Origin: a virus | DNA: 24,699 nucleotides | IMG/VR virus record: IMGVR_UViG_3300017713_000080 | Span: 1-24,699 of that record | Reading direction: 5' to 3' (one strand) | In this document: positions 1 to 7,036 of the stretch, piece by piece | Layout: the number at the start of each line of letters is the position of its first letter | Numbering within the stretch: position 1 is the first letter of the stretch | The notes under the pieces: generated by a model | What the model saw: the letters and a program-made list of their open reading frames with translations, nothing else | What the model was told of the DNA's origin: nothing | The model's database searches: none | Program-made: the position numbers and the translations under genes

Positions 1-767
1 ATGTTGACGCAACATATAACCCTATGTCAATAAACGAAGATTATTTCTTTCCACAGACAGCGGAAGGTAGAGGATCTAAAGTTGACACACTGCCGGGTGG
101 TACAAACCTCGGTGAGATAGATGACTTGAGATTCTTCACAAACAAACTGTTTAGAGGTCTAAGAATACCAAGTTCTTATCTTCCAACAGGTGCGGAAGAT
201 GGCGGACAACAGTACAATGACGGTAGAGTTGGAACTGCATACATTCAAGAATTAAGATTTAACAAATATTGTATGAGATTACAATCAATGTTGTCACCTA
301 CATTTGATAATGAATTTAAAATTTGGGTTAAAAACAAAGGTTACAATTTAGATAACGGTATGTTTGAAATTAAATTCAATCCACCACAAAACTTTGCGGC
401 ATATAGACAGACAGAAATGGATCAAGCAAGAGTAAACACATTTACAGCAGTTGCAGATCTACCTTACATGAGTAAAAGATTTGCGTTAAGTAGATATCTT
501 GGTCTTTCTGAAGAAGAAATGGCAAGAAATGCTGATCTTTGGGCAGAAGAAAATGCAGTATCACAAAAATCACAAACTAAATCAACACAATTAAGAAGCG
601 GCGGAGTTTCACAAGCAGGAATATCAAGTGATCTAGATCAGTTTGAAGAACCAGAAGCACCAGATGGAGCACCACCACCGGAAGGAGAAACACCCGGCTC
701 TAGTGGCACAGGTGGAGGAACACCGGGAGGAACACCTCCTACTCCAGGCGGAACAAACACATTATAA
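1..767 (+). CDS. 20: Portal vertex protein gp20, C-terminal part (5' end outside window)
   Basis: Portal protein of the capsid vertex, the dodecameric ring through which DNA is packaged and to which the neck attaches. The reading frame is open from the left edge (frame starting at base 3), so the Met at 24 is internal and about 254 residues are visible. The segment NEDYFFP...VDTLPGG, followed by DLRFFTNKLFRGLRIP, matches the conserved T4 gp20 stretch around its EDYW and VDTLPG motifs, and the RYLGLSEEEM segment fits the T4 portal C-terminal region. The last roughly 45 residues are rich in Pro and Gly (PPPEGETPG, GGTPGGTPP) and have no counterpart in T4 gp20, which ends in an acidic tail. It leads into the head cluster 67-21-22-23. 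The identity is based on recalled family motifs and gene order and is very likely correct. Confidence 0.93.
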   Translation, partial: VDATYNPMSINEDYFFPQTAEGRGSKVDTLPGGTNLGEIDDLRFFTNKLFRGLRIPSSYLPTGAEDGGQQYNDGRVGTAYIQELRFNKYCMRLQSMLSPTFDNEFKIWVKNKGYNLDNGMFEIKFNPPQNFAAYRQTEMDQARVNTFTAVADLPYMSKRFALSRYLGLSEEEMARNADLWAEENAVSQKSQTKSTQLRSGGVSQAGISSDLDQFEEPEAPDGAPPPEGETPGSSGTGGGTPGGTPPTPGGTNTL

Positions 768-768
768 G

Positions 769-776
769 GTTAAATA
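769..776 (+). promoter_or_regulatory. T4-type late promoter GTTAAATA (short-gap class)
   Basis: GTTAAATA lies 6 nt before the ATG at 783 and overlaps the end of the portal gene region. If it is used like the T4 late -10 element, transcription would start about at the A of the ATG. No Shine-Dalgarno sequence is present between the element and the start. Confidence 0.55.
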
Positions 777-782
777 TAGAAA

Positions 783-1019
783 ATGAAACTATTTGAATTC
801 TTTAGATACGGTGAAGACGGCTTTGAGCAGGATAAAAATTACAATCCTGAACAAGATATTTCTATATTGGATAAAGCAGACACCAGAAAAACAAGACTTT
901 CACTTAAAGATATCAAAGATATTAGATTATCTGCAGAAGAGCATGATGCTCAACAGCATGAAGAAGCCATCTTCGTTCAGAAGATGTATGGAGCACCACC
1001 AACAGAAGATACATTATAA
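783..1019 (+). CDS. Small conserved head-cluster protein, unknown function (78 aa)
   Basis: A charged 78-aa protein directly after the portal gene. The position is where T4 has small prohead core genes (67, 68), but the sequence does not resemble T4 gp67 and a better gp67 candidate lies downstream at 1760. Visible features are an N-terminal MKLFEFFRYG, a charged central part and a C-terminal HEEAIFVQKMYG segment that I recall in small proteins following the portal gene in marine T4-like phages. No membrane segment or signal peptide is seen. The start has no Shine-Dalgarno sequence and sits 6 nt behind a late-promoter element. A role in portal or core assembly is inferred from location only. 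Confidence 0.8.
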   Translation: MKLFEFFRYGEDGFEQDKNYNPEQDISILDKADTRKTRLSLKDIKDIRLSAEEHDAQQHEEAIFVQKMYGAPPTEDTL

Positions 1020-1024
1020 GTGTA

Positions 1025-1639
1025 ATGGAAGTTGCATTTGTACTAGGTAATGGAGAGTCTCGAAAAGGCATCCAGATCGAGGAATTAAAGAAAATAGGCA
1101 AAGTGTTTGCCTGTAATGGAGTCTATCGTTCCGATACTCCTGACGTATTGGTTGCAGTTGACCCTAAAATGCTGTTGGAAATAGCAGAAAATGACTACAT
1201 GGACAACAATGTAGTATGGTCAAACTATAATGCTATGTACGAAAAGCACTCTAAGATAATGGAAAAGGTACAATTCTTTCAACCATCGTTAGGTTGGTCA
1301 TCGGGTCCTACTGCTTTAAAGTATGCGGCAGATCATAATCCAAAAACTATCTACATATTAGGTTTTGACTATCAAGGACACTCAGATAAGCAGAATAAAA
1401 AATTTAATAACCTGTTTAAGGATACAAGGAACTATAAAAAATCTAATGAAGAAGCAACTTTCTTTGGCAACTGGATGAATCAGACCAAACGGGTCTTAAA
1501 AGACTATCCGAACATAGAATTTGTTAGAGTAACTCCAAAGGGATGGTTCCGTCCGAACGATTTGGAGTGGAATAAAAACATAAAGCACGTAGATATTGAA
1601 GAATTTCTACGGATACATAGTTTACAACTAAGGTTTTAA
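1025..1639 (+). CDS. LGNG-motif Rossmann-like protein, sialyltransferase/DUF115-like (204 aa)
   Basis: The N-terminal FVLGNGESRKGI is a glycine-rich nucleotide-binding type loop, like the GNGPSLKEI of GT42 sialyltransferases (Campylobacter CstII) and the LGNGPS of DUF115 proteins. Further parts match that fold in order: ACNGVYRS after the second strand (CstII has FRCNQFY), a VWSNYNAMYEK segment, then SSGPTALKYAADHNPKTIYILGFDYQG, which parallels the CstII TSG...ALGYKEIYLSGIDFYQ region. At 204 aa it is shorter than CstII. It begins 5 nt after the preceding stop with no obvious Shine-Dalgarno sequence, so translation is probably coupled. It is inserted between the portal and core genes, where T4 has nothing comparable. 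Activity is unproven; modification of a sugar or nucleotide substrate is the best guess from the fold. The minus-strand gene at 15212-15757 looks like a divergent relative. Confidence 0.72.
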   Translation: MEVAFVLGNGESRKGIQIEELKKIGKVFACNGVYRSDTPDVLVAVDPKMLLEIAENDYMDNNVVWSNYNAMYEKHSKIMEKVQFFQPSLGWSSGPTALKYAADHNPKTIYILGFDYQGHSDKQNKKFNNLFKDTRNYKKSNEEATFFGNWMNQTKRVLKDYPNIEFVRVTPKGWFRPNDLEWNKNIKHVDIEEFLRIHSLQLRF

Positions 1640-1700
1640 TCAAGACCTACCAAAAATCCACCGTTTTTGTCATAAAGAACACCCTAATTGCGACTTCCTT

Positions 1701-1708
1701 GTTAAATA
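1701..1708 (+). promoter_or_regulatory. T4-type late promoter GTTAAATA upstream of core/protease/scaffold genes
   Basis: GTTAAATA lies in the 120-nt gap after the LGNG-motif gene and 51 nt before the ATG at 1760. The leader contains the palindrome CTTAATTAAG (1716-1725) and a clear Shine-Dalgarno AAGGAG (1744-1749). It is likely the main promoter for the 67-21-22 (and perhaps 23) operon. Confidence 0.55.
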
Positions 1709-1759
1709 TGTATTACTTAATTAAGTTTAATGCCGAAATTAAAAAGGAGCACGAGTCAT

Positions 1760-2662
1760 ATGACACAACCAAGCAATAAGTTTGAATCATTGTTGGAATT
1801 GCTTATCAACGAAGAAAACGATAAAGCAGAACAAATGTTTCACGAAATAGTTGTAGAGAAGTCTAGAGACATCTATGAGAACCTAGCATCTACAGAAACT
1901 AAAGAAGAGTCTGTTGAAGAGACTAAAGAAGAAGCAAAAGAAGAATCTAAAGAAGAAGTTAAAGAAACTGAAGCAACTGAAGAAAAAGTAGAAGAAACTT
2001 CAGAAGAAAAAGTTGAAGAAACTTCAGAAGAATCTAAAGACGAAACTGTTGAAGAAACTGCAGAAGAAAAAGCAGAAGAATCAGCAACAACTGAAGAAGA
2101 GTCAATTGAAGAAGTTGGTGGCGACGCTACTGATGATTTAATTAAAGACATCGCTTCAGATGAAGAAGGTGATGCAGAAGCATCAGCAGACGACATGGGT
2201 GCTGATATGGATGCAGGCGCAGAAGATGGCGACACTGAAGAAAGAGTTGCGGATTTAGAAGATGCTTTAGAAGATCTTAAAGCAGAATTTGAAAAAATGA
2301 TGGGCGACAAAGACGGTGAAGATTCACCAGAAGAAACTGTTGCACCAGAATTAACTCCAGAAATAGGAATGGAAAGCAAAGAAGCAAAAGAAACAGTTAA
2401 AGAATACAAAGACACAAAAACTGCTGACAACGCCGACCATGCAGATGTTAAATCATCTCCTGTGGCTTCAAATGCAAAAGCACCGAATGGTACTTCAGCA
2501 CACAAAATTGGTGGTGCAGAAGAATCAGGAAGACCAGCACCAACATCTGCAAAGATGACTGATGCTAACACAGAGCCAAAAATGAAAGAAGTTAAAGCAG
2601 ACCACAAAGATGGCGCTGATGCTTCTTCAAAAAAATCACCAGTAGTTGCCGCTAAAAAGTAA
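1760..2662 (+). CDS. 67: Prohead core protein, gp67-like with long acidic region (300 aa)
   Basis: Internal core protein of the prohead, inferred from position just before gp21 and from the N-terminus. The segment LLELLINEENDKAEQMFHEI followed by VVEKSRDIYENL has the spacing of the T4 gp67 helix (LIEAIKSNDLVAARKLF...), and in both proteins it is followed by a very acidic tail. T4 gp67 has 80 residues; here there are 300. Residues about 43-115 are Glu/Thr/Ser/Lys repeats (EETSEEKVEE), then an Asp/Ala-rich part with a coiled-coil-like VADLEDALEDLKAEFEKMMG near 175-195, and a Lys/Ala-rich C-terminus (SSKKSPVVAAKK). The start at 1760 is preferred over an in-frame ATG at 1730 because AAGGAG lies 10 nt upstream of it. 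It is followed after 26 nt by gp21. Low complexity makes the homology call moderate. Confidence 0.72.
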   Translation: MTQPSNKFESLLELLINEENDKAEQMFHEIVVEKSRDIYENLASTETKEESVEETKEEAKEESKEEVKETEATEEKVEETSEEKVEETSEESKDETVEETAEEKAEESATTEEESIEEVGGDATDDLIKDIASDEEGDAEASADDMGADMDAGAEDGDTEERVADLEDALEDLKAEFEKMMGDKDGEDSPEETVAPELTPEIGMESKEAKETVKEYKDTKTADNADHADVKSSPVASNAKAPNGTSAHKIGGAEESGRPAPTSAKMTDANTEPKMKEVKADHKDGADASSKKSPVVAAKK

Positions 2663-2688
2663 CAACTGGTTTTTAAAGGAGTCAACTG

Positions 2689-3318
2689 ATGTCTTTACAT
2701 CTTAAAGAACACTTAACGTACGATCAGGCTAGAATGTCTATTCTTCACGAAGGTGAAAATGGCAAAGACTTGTACATGAAAGGGATTTGCATCCAAGGTG
2801 GTATTAAAAATGCTAACCAAAGAATTTACCCAGTAAATGAAATTGGCAAAGCAGTTAAAACACTTAATGATCAAATCTCTTCAGGGTACAGTGTTCTAGG
2901 AGAAGTAGATCATCCGGACGATTTAAAGATTAATTTGGACCGTGTGTCTCACATGATTACAGAAATGTGGATGGACGGACCAAATGGATACGGGAAGATG
3001 AAAATCTTGCCAACACCAATGGGTCAACTTGTCAAAACAATGTTAGAGAGCGGTGTGAAATTAGGCGTGAGTTCCAGAGGTAGCGGAAATATTTCCGAGT
3101 ATGGAAACGGCGAAGTTTCAGACTTTGAGATCATCACTGTTGATGTTGTGGCCCAACCTTCGGCACCAGGTGCTTATCCTACGCCAATTTACGAACACCT
3201 TATGAATACAAAAGGTGGTAACATGGCAAAAGGACTGGCGGCAGAAGTGAGAAACGATAGCAGAGCACAAAAGTATCTTAAAGATGCTTTAACCAACATA
3301 ATAAAGGACCTAAAATAA
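2689..3318 (+). CDS. 21: Prohead core protease gp21 (209 aa)
   Basis: Serine protease that matures the T4-type prohead by cutting scaffold and capsid proteins after (L/I)xE. The sequence has the family blocks: KGICIQGGIKNANQRIYP near residues 31-48, VLGEVDHPDD with the likely catalytic His at 75, and GVKLGVSSRGSG with the likely catalytic Ser at 128 or 129, followed by FEIITVDVVAQPSAPGA. The length is close to T4 gp21 (212 aa). AAAGGAG at 2675-2681 gives a 7-nt spacing to the ATG. The stop codon overlaps the gp22 start by one base (TAATG), which predicts translational coupling. The identity is secure. Confidence 0.95.
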   Translation: MSLHLKEHLTYDQARMSILHEGENGKDLYMKGICIQGGIKNANQRIYPVNEIGKAVKTLNDQISSGYSVLGEVDHPDDLKINLDRVSHMITEMWMDGPNGYGKMKILPTPMGQLVKTMLESGVKLGVSSRGSGNISEYGNGEVSDFEIITVDVVAQPSAPGAYPTPIYEHLMNTKGGNMAKGLAAEVRNDSRAQKYLKDALTNIIKDLK

Positions 3319-4382
3319 TGATAGACGCAATATCTAAATTAGTCGAGTCCGGAGCAATTTCAGAAGATGTTCAAAAAGGCATCCAAGAGGCTTGGGATTT
3401 GAAAATTAAAGAAAACAGAGAAGGCGTTTCTGCAGAATTAAGAGAAGAATTTGCCAAAAGATACGAGCATGATAAAGCAAACATGATCGAAGCAATTGAC
3501 AATATGATGACTGATAAGTTATCAGAAGAAATTTCTAAATTCGTTGAAGACAGAAAAGCACTTGCTCAAGAGAAAATCGCTTATAAAGAAAACGTAGGCG
3601 CACACTCTGGAAAACTTCAGGAGTTTGTAATGACTAAACTTGCTGAAGAATTAAAAGAACTACACAGTGACCGAAAAGGTGTTCACGAAAACTTTAAGAA
3701 AATGGAAGAGTTTGTTGTTAATGCTCTTGCAAAAGAAATTAAAGAATTCCATGAAGACAAAAAAGGCGTTGTGGAAACTAAAGTCAAACTAGTTGCTGAA
3801 GCGAAAAAACAAATGGCTAAGATGAAAGAAGCATTCATTTCTAAATCTGCTAAAATTGTTGAAGACACAGTTACTAGAAAATTGGGCGAAGAACTTGCTC
3901 AACTTAAAGAAGACATTACTAAGGCTAGAGAAACTAACTTTGGTAAAACTATTTTTGAGGCATTTGCATCTGAGTACCAGGCTTCTTATCTCAACGAGAA
4001 GTCAGAGACTGCAAAACTAATGAAAGTTGTTGATGAAACAACACTGAAATTAGCAGACGCCGAGAAATCCATAGAAGAGAAAAAAGCGGTGATCGAATCC
4101 AAAGAGGCGGAAGCCAAAAGAACTGCGGATTTAATGGAACGTAAAGAAACTATGGCTGAGTTGCTTAGACCACTAGGCAAAGATAAAGGTGAAGTTATGA
4201 GTCAACTGTTAGAATCAGTTCAAACAGCAAAACTTGAAACGTCATTTAACAAGTATCTACCTCACGTGATGGCTGACAAAGCAGTTAAAGAAACTACAAA
4301 AGTACTTTCTGAAAGCGGCGGCGACAGAGCACAGAGGGATGATGCAGAAATAACAGACATCCGTAAATTAGCGGGTGTTTAA
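3318..4382 (+). CDS. 22: Prohead core scaffold protein gp22 (354 aa)
   Basis: Major scaffold of the prohead core; it is expected to be degraded by gp21 during maturation. The protein is almost entirely charged and helical, with predicted coiled coil over most of residues 15-300 (AELREEFAKRYEHDKANMIE, then repeated ELKE.HSDRKGVHENFKKME and EIKEFHEDKKGVVETK units). The C-terminal part (MAELLRPLGKDKGEVMSQLL, then FNKYLPHVM) is the conserved gp22 end. T4 gp22 has 269 residues, so this one is longer; the surplus looks like duplication of the E-L-K-E-x-H-x-D-(R/K)-K-G-V unit near 118-150. It starts in the TAATG overlap with gp21 and lies 26 nt before gp23. Confidence 0.93.
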   Translation: MIDAISKLVESGAISEDVQKGIQEAWDLKIKENREGVSAELREEFAKRYEHDKANMIEAIDNMMTDKLSEEISKFVEDRKALAQEKIAYKENVGAHSGKLQEFVMTKLAEELKELHSDRKGVHENFKKMEEFVVNALAKEIKEFHEDKKGVVETKVKLVAEAKKQMAKMKEAFISKSAKIVEDTVTRKLGEELAQLKEDITKARETNFGKTIFEAFASEYQASYLNEKSETAKLMKVVDETTLKLADAEKSIEEKKAVIESKEAEAKRTADLMERKETMAELLRPLGKDKGEVMSQLLESVQTAKLETSFNKYLPHVMADKAVKETTKVLSESGGDRAQRDDAEITDIRKLAGV

Positions 4383-4408
4383 ACATAAACTAAAGGGGAA
4401 AGATACAA

Positions 4409-5578
4409 ATGTCAGAAATATTTGAATCTAAATGGAGCGAAACTAAAACCGCTCTTACTGAAGGTTTAGCGGGTAACAAGAAAAAGACTATGGACGTTGT
4501 GTTAGAAAACACAAAAAGATATTTGTCAGAGTCTGCTACTGCTGGTGCTACAAGTGCCGGTAACGTTGCTACACTAAACAGAGTGATTCTTCCTGTAATC
4601 AGACGGGTTATGCCGACTGTAATCGCTAACGAAATCGTTGGTGTACAGCCGATGACTGGTCCGGTTGGACAGATTCACACACTAAGAATAAGATATGCAG
4701 ATACATCTTCAGGTACAACATCGACTGTACCGGGTGAAGAAGCATTATCTCCATTCAAAATAGCAGAAGCATATTCTGGTGATAACTCTTCTACAAAAGC
4801 GGCATCTACTGCGGCTTTAGAAGGATCAGCAGGAAAAAGATTGTCAATTCAAATCTTAAAGCAGGCAGTTGAAGCGAAAAGCAGAAAACTATCAGCAAGA
4901 TGGACTTTTGAAGCGGCACAAGATGCTCAAGCACAACAAGGTATCGATGTAGAAGCAGAAATCATGGCGGCGTTAGCACAAGAGATTACTGCTGAGATTG
5001 ACCAAGAAGTTATCCAGTCACTAAGATCTTTAGCGACTACTCAGGAAACTTATGATCAAGCGGCTGTATCAGGTACTGCAACTTTCGTTGGTGACGAACA
5101 CGCGGCTTTGGCTGTGTTAATCAACAGAGTAGCAAACAACATCGCGGCAAGAACAAGAAGAGGCGCTGGAAACTACGCAGTAGTATCTCCAACTGCTTTA
5201 ACTATTCTTCAATCAGCAACAACTTCAGCGTTCGCAAGATCAACTGAAGGTACTTTTGAAGCACCTACTAACACTAAATTCGTTGGTACGTTAAATGCTT
5301 CTATGAGAGTATACGTTGACGGTTACGCAACTGATGCCACTCCGGTATTAGTAGGATACAAAGGTTCAAGTGAAGCAGATGCTCCGGCATTCTACTGTCC
5401 TTACATACCTTTAATGTCTTCAGGTGTTGTGTTAGATCCAGCAACTTTTGAACCAGTAGTAGGTTTCTTAACTAGATACGGTTACGTTGAGTTAACAAAC
5501 ACAGCGTCATCACTAGGTAACGCGGCAGACTACGTTGGTGAAGTTGCAATCACAAACGGTAACTTGAAGTTTGCATAA
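4409..5578 (+). CDS. 23: Major capsid protein gp23 (389 aa)
   Basis: Hexameric shell subunit of the T4-type capsid. Diagnostic parts are NRVILPVIRRVMPTVIANEI with VGVQPMTGP near residues 57-87, then IHTLRIRYA, and the C-terminal CPYIPLMSSGVVLDPATFEP with VVGFLTRYG. A gp21 cleavage site fits LSE at residues 39-41, which would release a 41-residue propeptide (T4 removes 65). At 389 aa it is much shorter than T4 gp23 (521 aa) and shorter than cyanophage versions of about 470 aa as I remember them. The Shine-Dalgarno AAAGGGGAA lies before the ATG. No good NNTAAATA element is seen directly upstream, unlike T4. A strong terminator follows. Confidence 0.97.
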   Translation: MSEIFESKWSETKTALTEGLAGNKKKTMDVVLENTKRYLSESATAGATSAGNVATLNRVILPVIRRVMPTVIANEIVGVQPMTGPVGQIHTLRIRYADTSSGTTSTVPGEEALSPFKIAEAYSGDNSSTKAASTAALEGSAGKRLSIQILKQAVEAKSRKLSARWTFEAAQDAQAQQGIDVEAEIMAALAQEITAEIDQEVIQSLRSLATTQETYDQAAVSGTATFVGDEHAALAVLINRVANNIAARTRRGAGNYAVVSPTALTILQSATTSAFARSTEGTFEAPTNTKFVGTLNASMRVYVDGYATDATPVLVGYKGSSEADAPAFYCPYIPLMSSGVVLDPATFEPVVGFLTRYGYVELTNTASSLGNAADYVGEVAITNGNLKFA

Positions 5579-5610
5579 TCTATTTTGATTATTCAAAACT
5601 GAATTTAAAA

Positions 5611-5640
5611 GGGCGGACATTTTTTGTTCGCCCTTTTTTT
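5611..5640 (+). terminator. Intrinsic terminator after gp23
   Basis: GGGCGGACA (5611-5619) pairs with TGTTCGCCC (5625-5633), a 9-bp stem with one G-T pair around a TTTTT loop, followed by seven T. It closes the head operon. Confidence 0.93.
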
Positions 5641-5663
5641 GTTTAACAAGAGAGGAAAAAATT

Positions 5664-5780
5664 ATGAAAAAAATGCTTAAGAATAAATGGTTATGGGCAG
5701 GCGCAGTAGTAGTTGTAGCATTAGTGTTATGGCAAATGGGTATCTTTAGTCCAGCAGAAGTACCTGCAGACGCACAATAA
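5664..5780 (+). CDS. Single-pass membrane peptide (38 aa), unknown function
   Basis: A short open frame between two strong terminators. It has an AGAGGA Shine-Dalgarno sequence (5651-5656) 7 nt before the ATG. The product has a basic N-terminus (MKKMLKNK), one hydrophobic segment at residues 9-24 (WLWAGAVVVVALVLWQ) and a small polar C-terminus ending in VPADAQ. The topology fits a single transmembrane helix with the N-terminus in the cytoplasm. No late promoter is seen in the 23-nt gap, so expression would depend on read-through of the gp23 terminator or on a promoter I do not recognise. Size and topology fit a holin-like, lysis-accessory or membrane-modifying peptide, but nothing in the sequence decides between these. 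The presence of a good ribosome site and its own terminator argues for a real gene. Confidence 0.7.
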   Translation: MKKMLKNKWLWAGAVVVVALVLWQMGIFSPAEVPADAQ

Positions 5781-5800
5781 TAAACAAATTTAAATCTTAA

Positions 5801-5829
5801 GGGCGATGCTTTTTTATCGCCCTTTTTTT
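5801..5829 (+). terminator. Intrinsic terminator after 38-aa membrane peptide
   Basis: GGGCGAT (5801-5807) pairs with ATCGCCC (5816-5822) around an 8-nt loop, followed by seven T. The core is nearly the same as in the terminators at 5611, 18406 and 19627. Confidence 0.92.
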
Positions 5830-5833
5830 ACGA

Positions 5834-5841
5834 CTTAAATA
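5834..5841 (+). promoter_or_regulatory. T4-type late promoter CTTAAATA (short-gap class)
   Basis: CTTAAATA begins 5 nt after the T-run of the terminator and ends 5 nt before the ATG at 5847. With T4 late-promoter geometry the +1 base would be the A of the ATG. There is no Shine-Dalgarno sequence. Confidence 0.65.
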
Positions 5842-5846
5842 TCAAT

Positions 5847-6551
5847 ATGAAACATCTTTTTACTAACGGTTGTTCTTTTATGACTACAAGAAATACCCAT
5901 GAATGTAGTATTCAAACACACGCCGGCATGGAAGTTGCAAAGCATTACAATCTTGAACACATTGGTATAGCAAAAGGTGGCAGAGGCATGGACAGAACTG
6001 CACTAACAACTATAACATGGTGTGAAAAAAATAGAGCAATACTAGATGATACATTTGTATTAATAGAGTGGTCAACAGCATCTCGACTTGATTATCCGTC
6101 CAATGATAAAAACTTTAAGAAACTCGAAGGATTAGACACTTGTTGGCATTCATTAAAACTAAACGAAGAACCAACATTTGGATTCTTTTTTAAACAAAAA
6201 AATATGCACTTCAATGAATACATAAGACTTAGATATTACCAAAATGTATTGCTGTTGCAAAATTATCTTAAAGTAAACAACATAAATTATCTAATGTATA
6301 ACGGATTAGAAACTAGAAAAAATTACAGATCTTCTAATCCAGATTTCAAATTGTATGATGCAATCATAGATGACAAACATTTTTTTGATAAAACATTGTC
6401 TCATCATGATTGGAATAATCCAAGTGAAACTTTTGCTAGACGTGAATATTTTGTTAGTGCAAATGATCACCATCCAACACAGAAAAGTCATGAAGAATGG
6501 GCACAATTATTAGTTGCTCATATTGATAGAAATAACCTTTTAAAAAAATAA
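5847..6551 (+). CDS. SGNH-hydrolase-like protein (234 aa)
   Basis: Probable SGNH/GDSL-fold esterase-like protein. Block I is FTNGCSF at residues 5-11 with the candidate nucleophile Ser10. A GGRGMDRTA segment near 44-52 could carry the oxyanion-hole Gly, LIEWSTASRLDYP near 72-84 sits where the third block is expected, and a C-terminal NDHHPTQKSHEEWA near 208-221 gives the Asp-x-His-Pro type final block. NGCSF-type SGNH proteins occur in marine T4-like phages, where I know of no proven substrate. The gene is an isolated unit with a late promoter 5 nt upstream, a terminator before it and no Shine-Dalgarno sequence. An ester bond on a polysaccharide or lipid is a plausible target, but this is inference. 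Confidence 0.72.
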   Translation: MKHLFTNGCSFMTTRNTHECSIQTHAGMEVAKHYNLEHIGIAKGGRGMDRTALTTITWCEKNRAILDDTFVLIEWSTASRLDYPSNDKNFKKLEGLDTCWHSLKLNEEPTFGFFFKQKNMHFNEYIRLRYYQNVLLLQNYLKVNNINYLMYNGLETRKNYRSSNPDFKLYDAIIDDKHFFDKTLSHHDWNNPSETFARREYFVSANDHHPTQKSHEEWAQLLVAHIDRNNLLKK

Positions 6552-6631
6552 TATACTAACTTAATTGTATTTTTTTCACTGTCACTTGATCCACAGACAA
6601 AATATGATGTTATTATATCCAAAAACTCGAC

Positions 6632-6639
6632 TCTAAATA
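6632..6639 (+). promoter_or_regulatory. T4-type late promoter TCTAAATA (long-leader class)
   Basis: TCTAAATA in the 163-nt gap before the membrane protein gene at 6715. The expected transcript would have a leader of about 70 nt with a hairpin (6659-6682) and a strong Shine-Dalgarno sequence. The rest of the gap shows nothing recognisable. Confidence 0.5.
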
Positions 6640-6658
6640 TTTCACGTTTCGATTAATG

Positions 6659-6682
6659 AAACTTTTTGAGTAACAAAAGTTT
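6659..6682 (+). promoter_or_regulatory. Leader hairpin before the 77-aa membrane protein gene
   Basis: AAACTTTT (6659-6666) and AAAAGTTT (6675-6682) form a perfect 8-bp stem with loop TGAGTAAC. It lies between the promoter and the AAAAGGAG ribosome site and is followed by no T-run, so it is not an obvious terminator. In A+T-rich DNA a chance match is possible. Confidence 0.4.
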
Positions 6683-6714
6683 TAGAAACTTTAACAAGAA
6701 AAAGGAGATCCACA

Positions 6715-6948
6715 ATGGATATCATGAAACAAGTTAAAGGATGGGCGGCGGCACTCGCTGATGCAGGAATGAGTTTAATTGCATTGGGTATCGTTTTAGA
6801 AATTCTTTTCAACGGTCACGGTATTCCGTTCTGGCCACATATTTCTGTAATAGGAAATATCCAGGGCGTACTGCAAGGCTTTTCAGATCAAGGTTTGATC
6901 GGATTAGTAGCAGTTTGGATTTTATATCATATCTACAACAGAAAATAA
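6715..6948 (+). CDS. Two-helix membrane protein (77 aa), unknown function
   Basis: A small membrane protein with a strong Shine-Dalgarno AAAAGGAG about 10 nt before the ATG. Residues about 17-37 (GMSLIALGIVLEILFNGHGI) and 59-74 (GLIGLVAVWILYHIYN) are hydrophobic, joined by a roughly 20-residue loop with HISVIGNIQGVLQGFSDQG. The ends are charged (MDIMKQVKGW and NRK). I recall similar proteins near gp23 in marine T4-like phages, without known function. A class II holin has two helices and roughly this length, so holin is one possibility, but location in the structural block rather than next to an endolysin gives no support. It has its own promoter and is followed by a hairpin. Confidence 0.82.
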   Translation: MDIMKQVKGWAAALADAGMSLIALGIVLEILFNGHGIPFWPHISVIGNIQGVLQGFSDQGLIGLVAVWILYHIYNRK

Positions 6949-6975
6949 TATAAAAATCTAGAAGCGAAACCTTAA

Positions 6976-7015
6976 AGAGTGGTGTGACTGCTTAATCTTT
7001 TACACCACTCTCTTT
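6976..7015 (+). terminator. Hairpin, probable terminator after the 77-aa membrane protein
   Basis: AGAGTGGTGT (6976-6985) pairs perfectly with ACACCACTCT (7002-7011), a 10-bp stem with a 16-nt loop, followed by CTTTAAATC. The T-run is poor, so termination may be partial, or the hairpin may protect the mRNA 3' end. Confidence 0.6.
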
Positions 7016-7028
7016 AAATCAAAATTTT

Positions 7029-7036
7029 AATAAATA
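7029..7036 (+). promoter_or_regulatory. T4-type late promoter AATAAATA (long-leader class)
   Basis: AATAAATA lies 84 nt before the ATG at 7121. The predicted leader contains a small GCGG-AACCAA-CCGC hairpin and an 18-codon open frame that ends one base before the gene. Confidence 0.5.

Noticed and set aside
793-1050. Alternative + strand frame of 85 codons overlapping the 78-aa gene
   Set aside because: Only one of the two overlapping frames is likely real; the frame at 783 has a normal acidic/charged composition and the late promoter 6 nt upstream.
1873-2685. 270-codon minus-strand open frame, Ser-rich
   Set aside because: It is the antisense of the Glu/Lys-rich gp67-like gene; GAA-rich coding gives TTC/TCT on the other strand, so the openness is a composition effect. 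It has no promoter or ribosome site.
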